17,176 bases of DNA. Source: Entrophospora sp. SA101. Its lineage: Eukaryota > Glomeromycota > Glomeromycetes > Entrophosporales > Entrophosporaceae. The stretch spans positions 23,801 to 40,976 of the forward strand of contig CAUDNR010004219.1 in NCBI GenBank assembly GCA_958430865.1. The letters are read 5' to 3'. The notes below the pieces were generated by a model. The model had not been told where the DNA came from, made no database searches, and saw only the letters and a list, made by a program, of their open reading frames with translations. Shown here one piece after another: positions 17,168 to 17,176 of this stretch (position 1 is the stretch's first letter; each line of letters starts with the position of its first letter). Made by a program: the position numbers and the translations under genes.

Positions 17168-17176
17168 CTGGTTTTT

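Larger units (their letters stand above)
16550..17176. other. Intergenic region upstream of the flavoenzyme; no gene seen
   Basis: Contains the promoter side of the nitronate monooxygenase gene. Open frames here are short and of random composition. Structure seen: a perfect 11-base inverted repeat (16880-16890 with 16961-16971) and a 12-base hairpin near the window edge (17123-17167). Confidence 0.5.

Noticed and set aside
17123..17176. Intrinsic transcription terminator (hairpin plus T run)
   Set aside because: The genome is eukaryotic with spliced genes; bacterial-style terminators do not apply.

Overview
The window looks like nuclear DNA of an arbuscular mycorrhizal fungus of the Glomeromycotina, most like Rhizophagus. 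The DNA is very AT-rich. Two conserved genes carry short GT-AG introns of about 75-200 bases. The neighbourhood has a Crinkler-type (CRN) effector-like gene, remnants of TA-inserting DNA transposons, and a poly-Asn/coiled-coil protein of a kind I recall as expanded in these fungi. The organism call is inference; no rRNA, tRNA or CRISPR array was seen.

Left half (1-9977): a tandem duplication. The unit is the 3' end of an NADPH oxidase (NOX) gene on + followed by a convergent coiled-coil gene on -. Unit 1 has a long, many-times broken NOX pseudogene (1-2290) and a shorter coiled-coil gene (2437-4467). Unit 2 has only the last NOX exons as a relic (about 5327-5715) and a longer coiled-coil gene (6983-9636, with decayed continuation to 6458). 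A 573-base fold-back element (4616-5188) lies between the units. A 595-base pogo/Tigger-like element (5748-6342) lies in unit 2 at a point where unit 1 keeps an empty site. The NOX copies are visibly diverged, but 2587-4119 and 7759-9291 appear identical over 1,533 bases. That suggests recent gene conversion or an assembly artefact.

Middle (9637-11840): a 341-base divergent intergenic region with a 7-base tandem repeat separates the second coiled-coil gene from a CRN-type gene on +. The CRN gene encodes a P-loop NTPase followed by a PD-(D/E)XK-like nuclease region. It needs one 93-base intron and shows two apparent frameshifts, one near each end.

Right half (11841-17176): a gene-poor stretch with coding-like but broken text (about 12000-12790), then two intact housekeeping genes in tandem on -. 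These are UDP-glucose 6-dehydrogenase (six exons, 466 aa, all key catalytic residues at the positions known in the human enzyme) and a nitronate monooxygenase/2-nitropropane dioxygenase-like flavoenzyme (four exons, 362 aa). They are 158 bases apart. The last 600 bases hold only inverted repeats. No operon-like cooperation is implied; the best candidates for new biology are the duplicated coiled-coil family and its head-to-head CRN neighbour.
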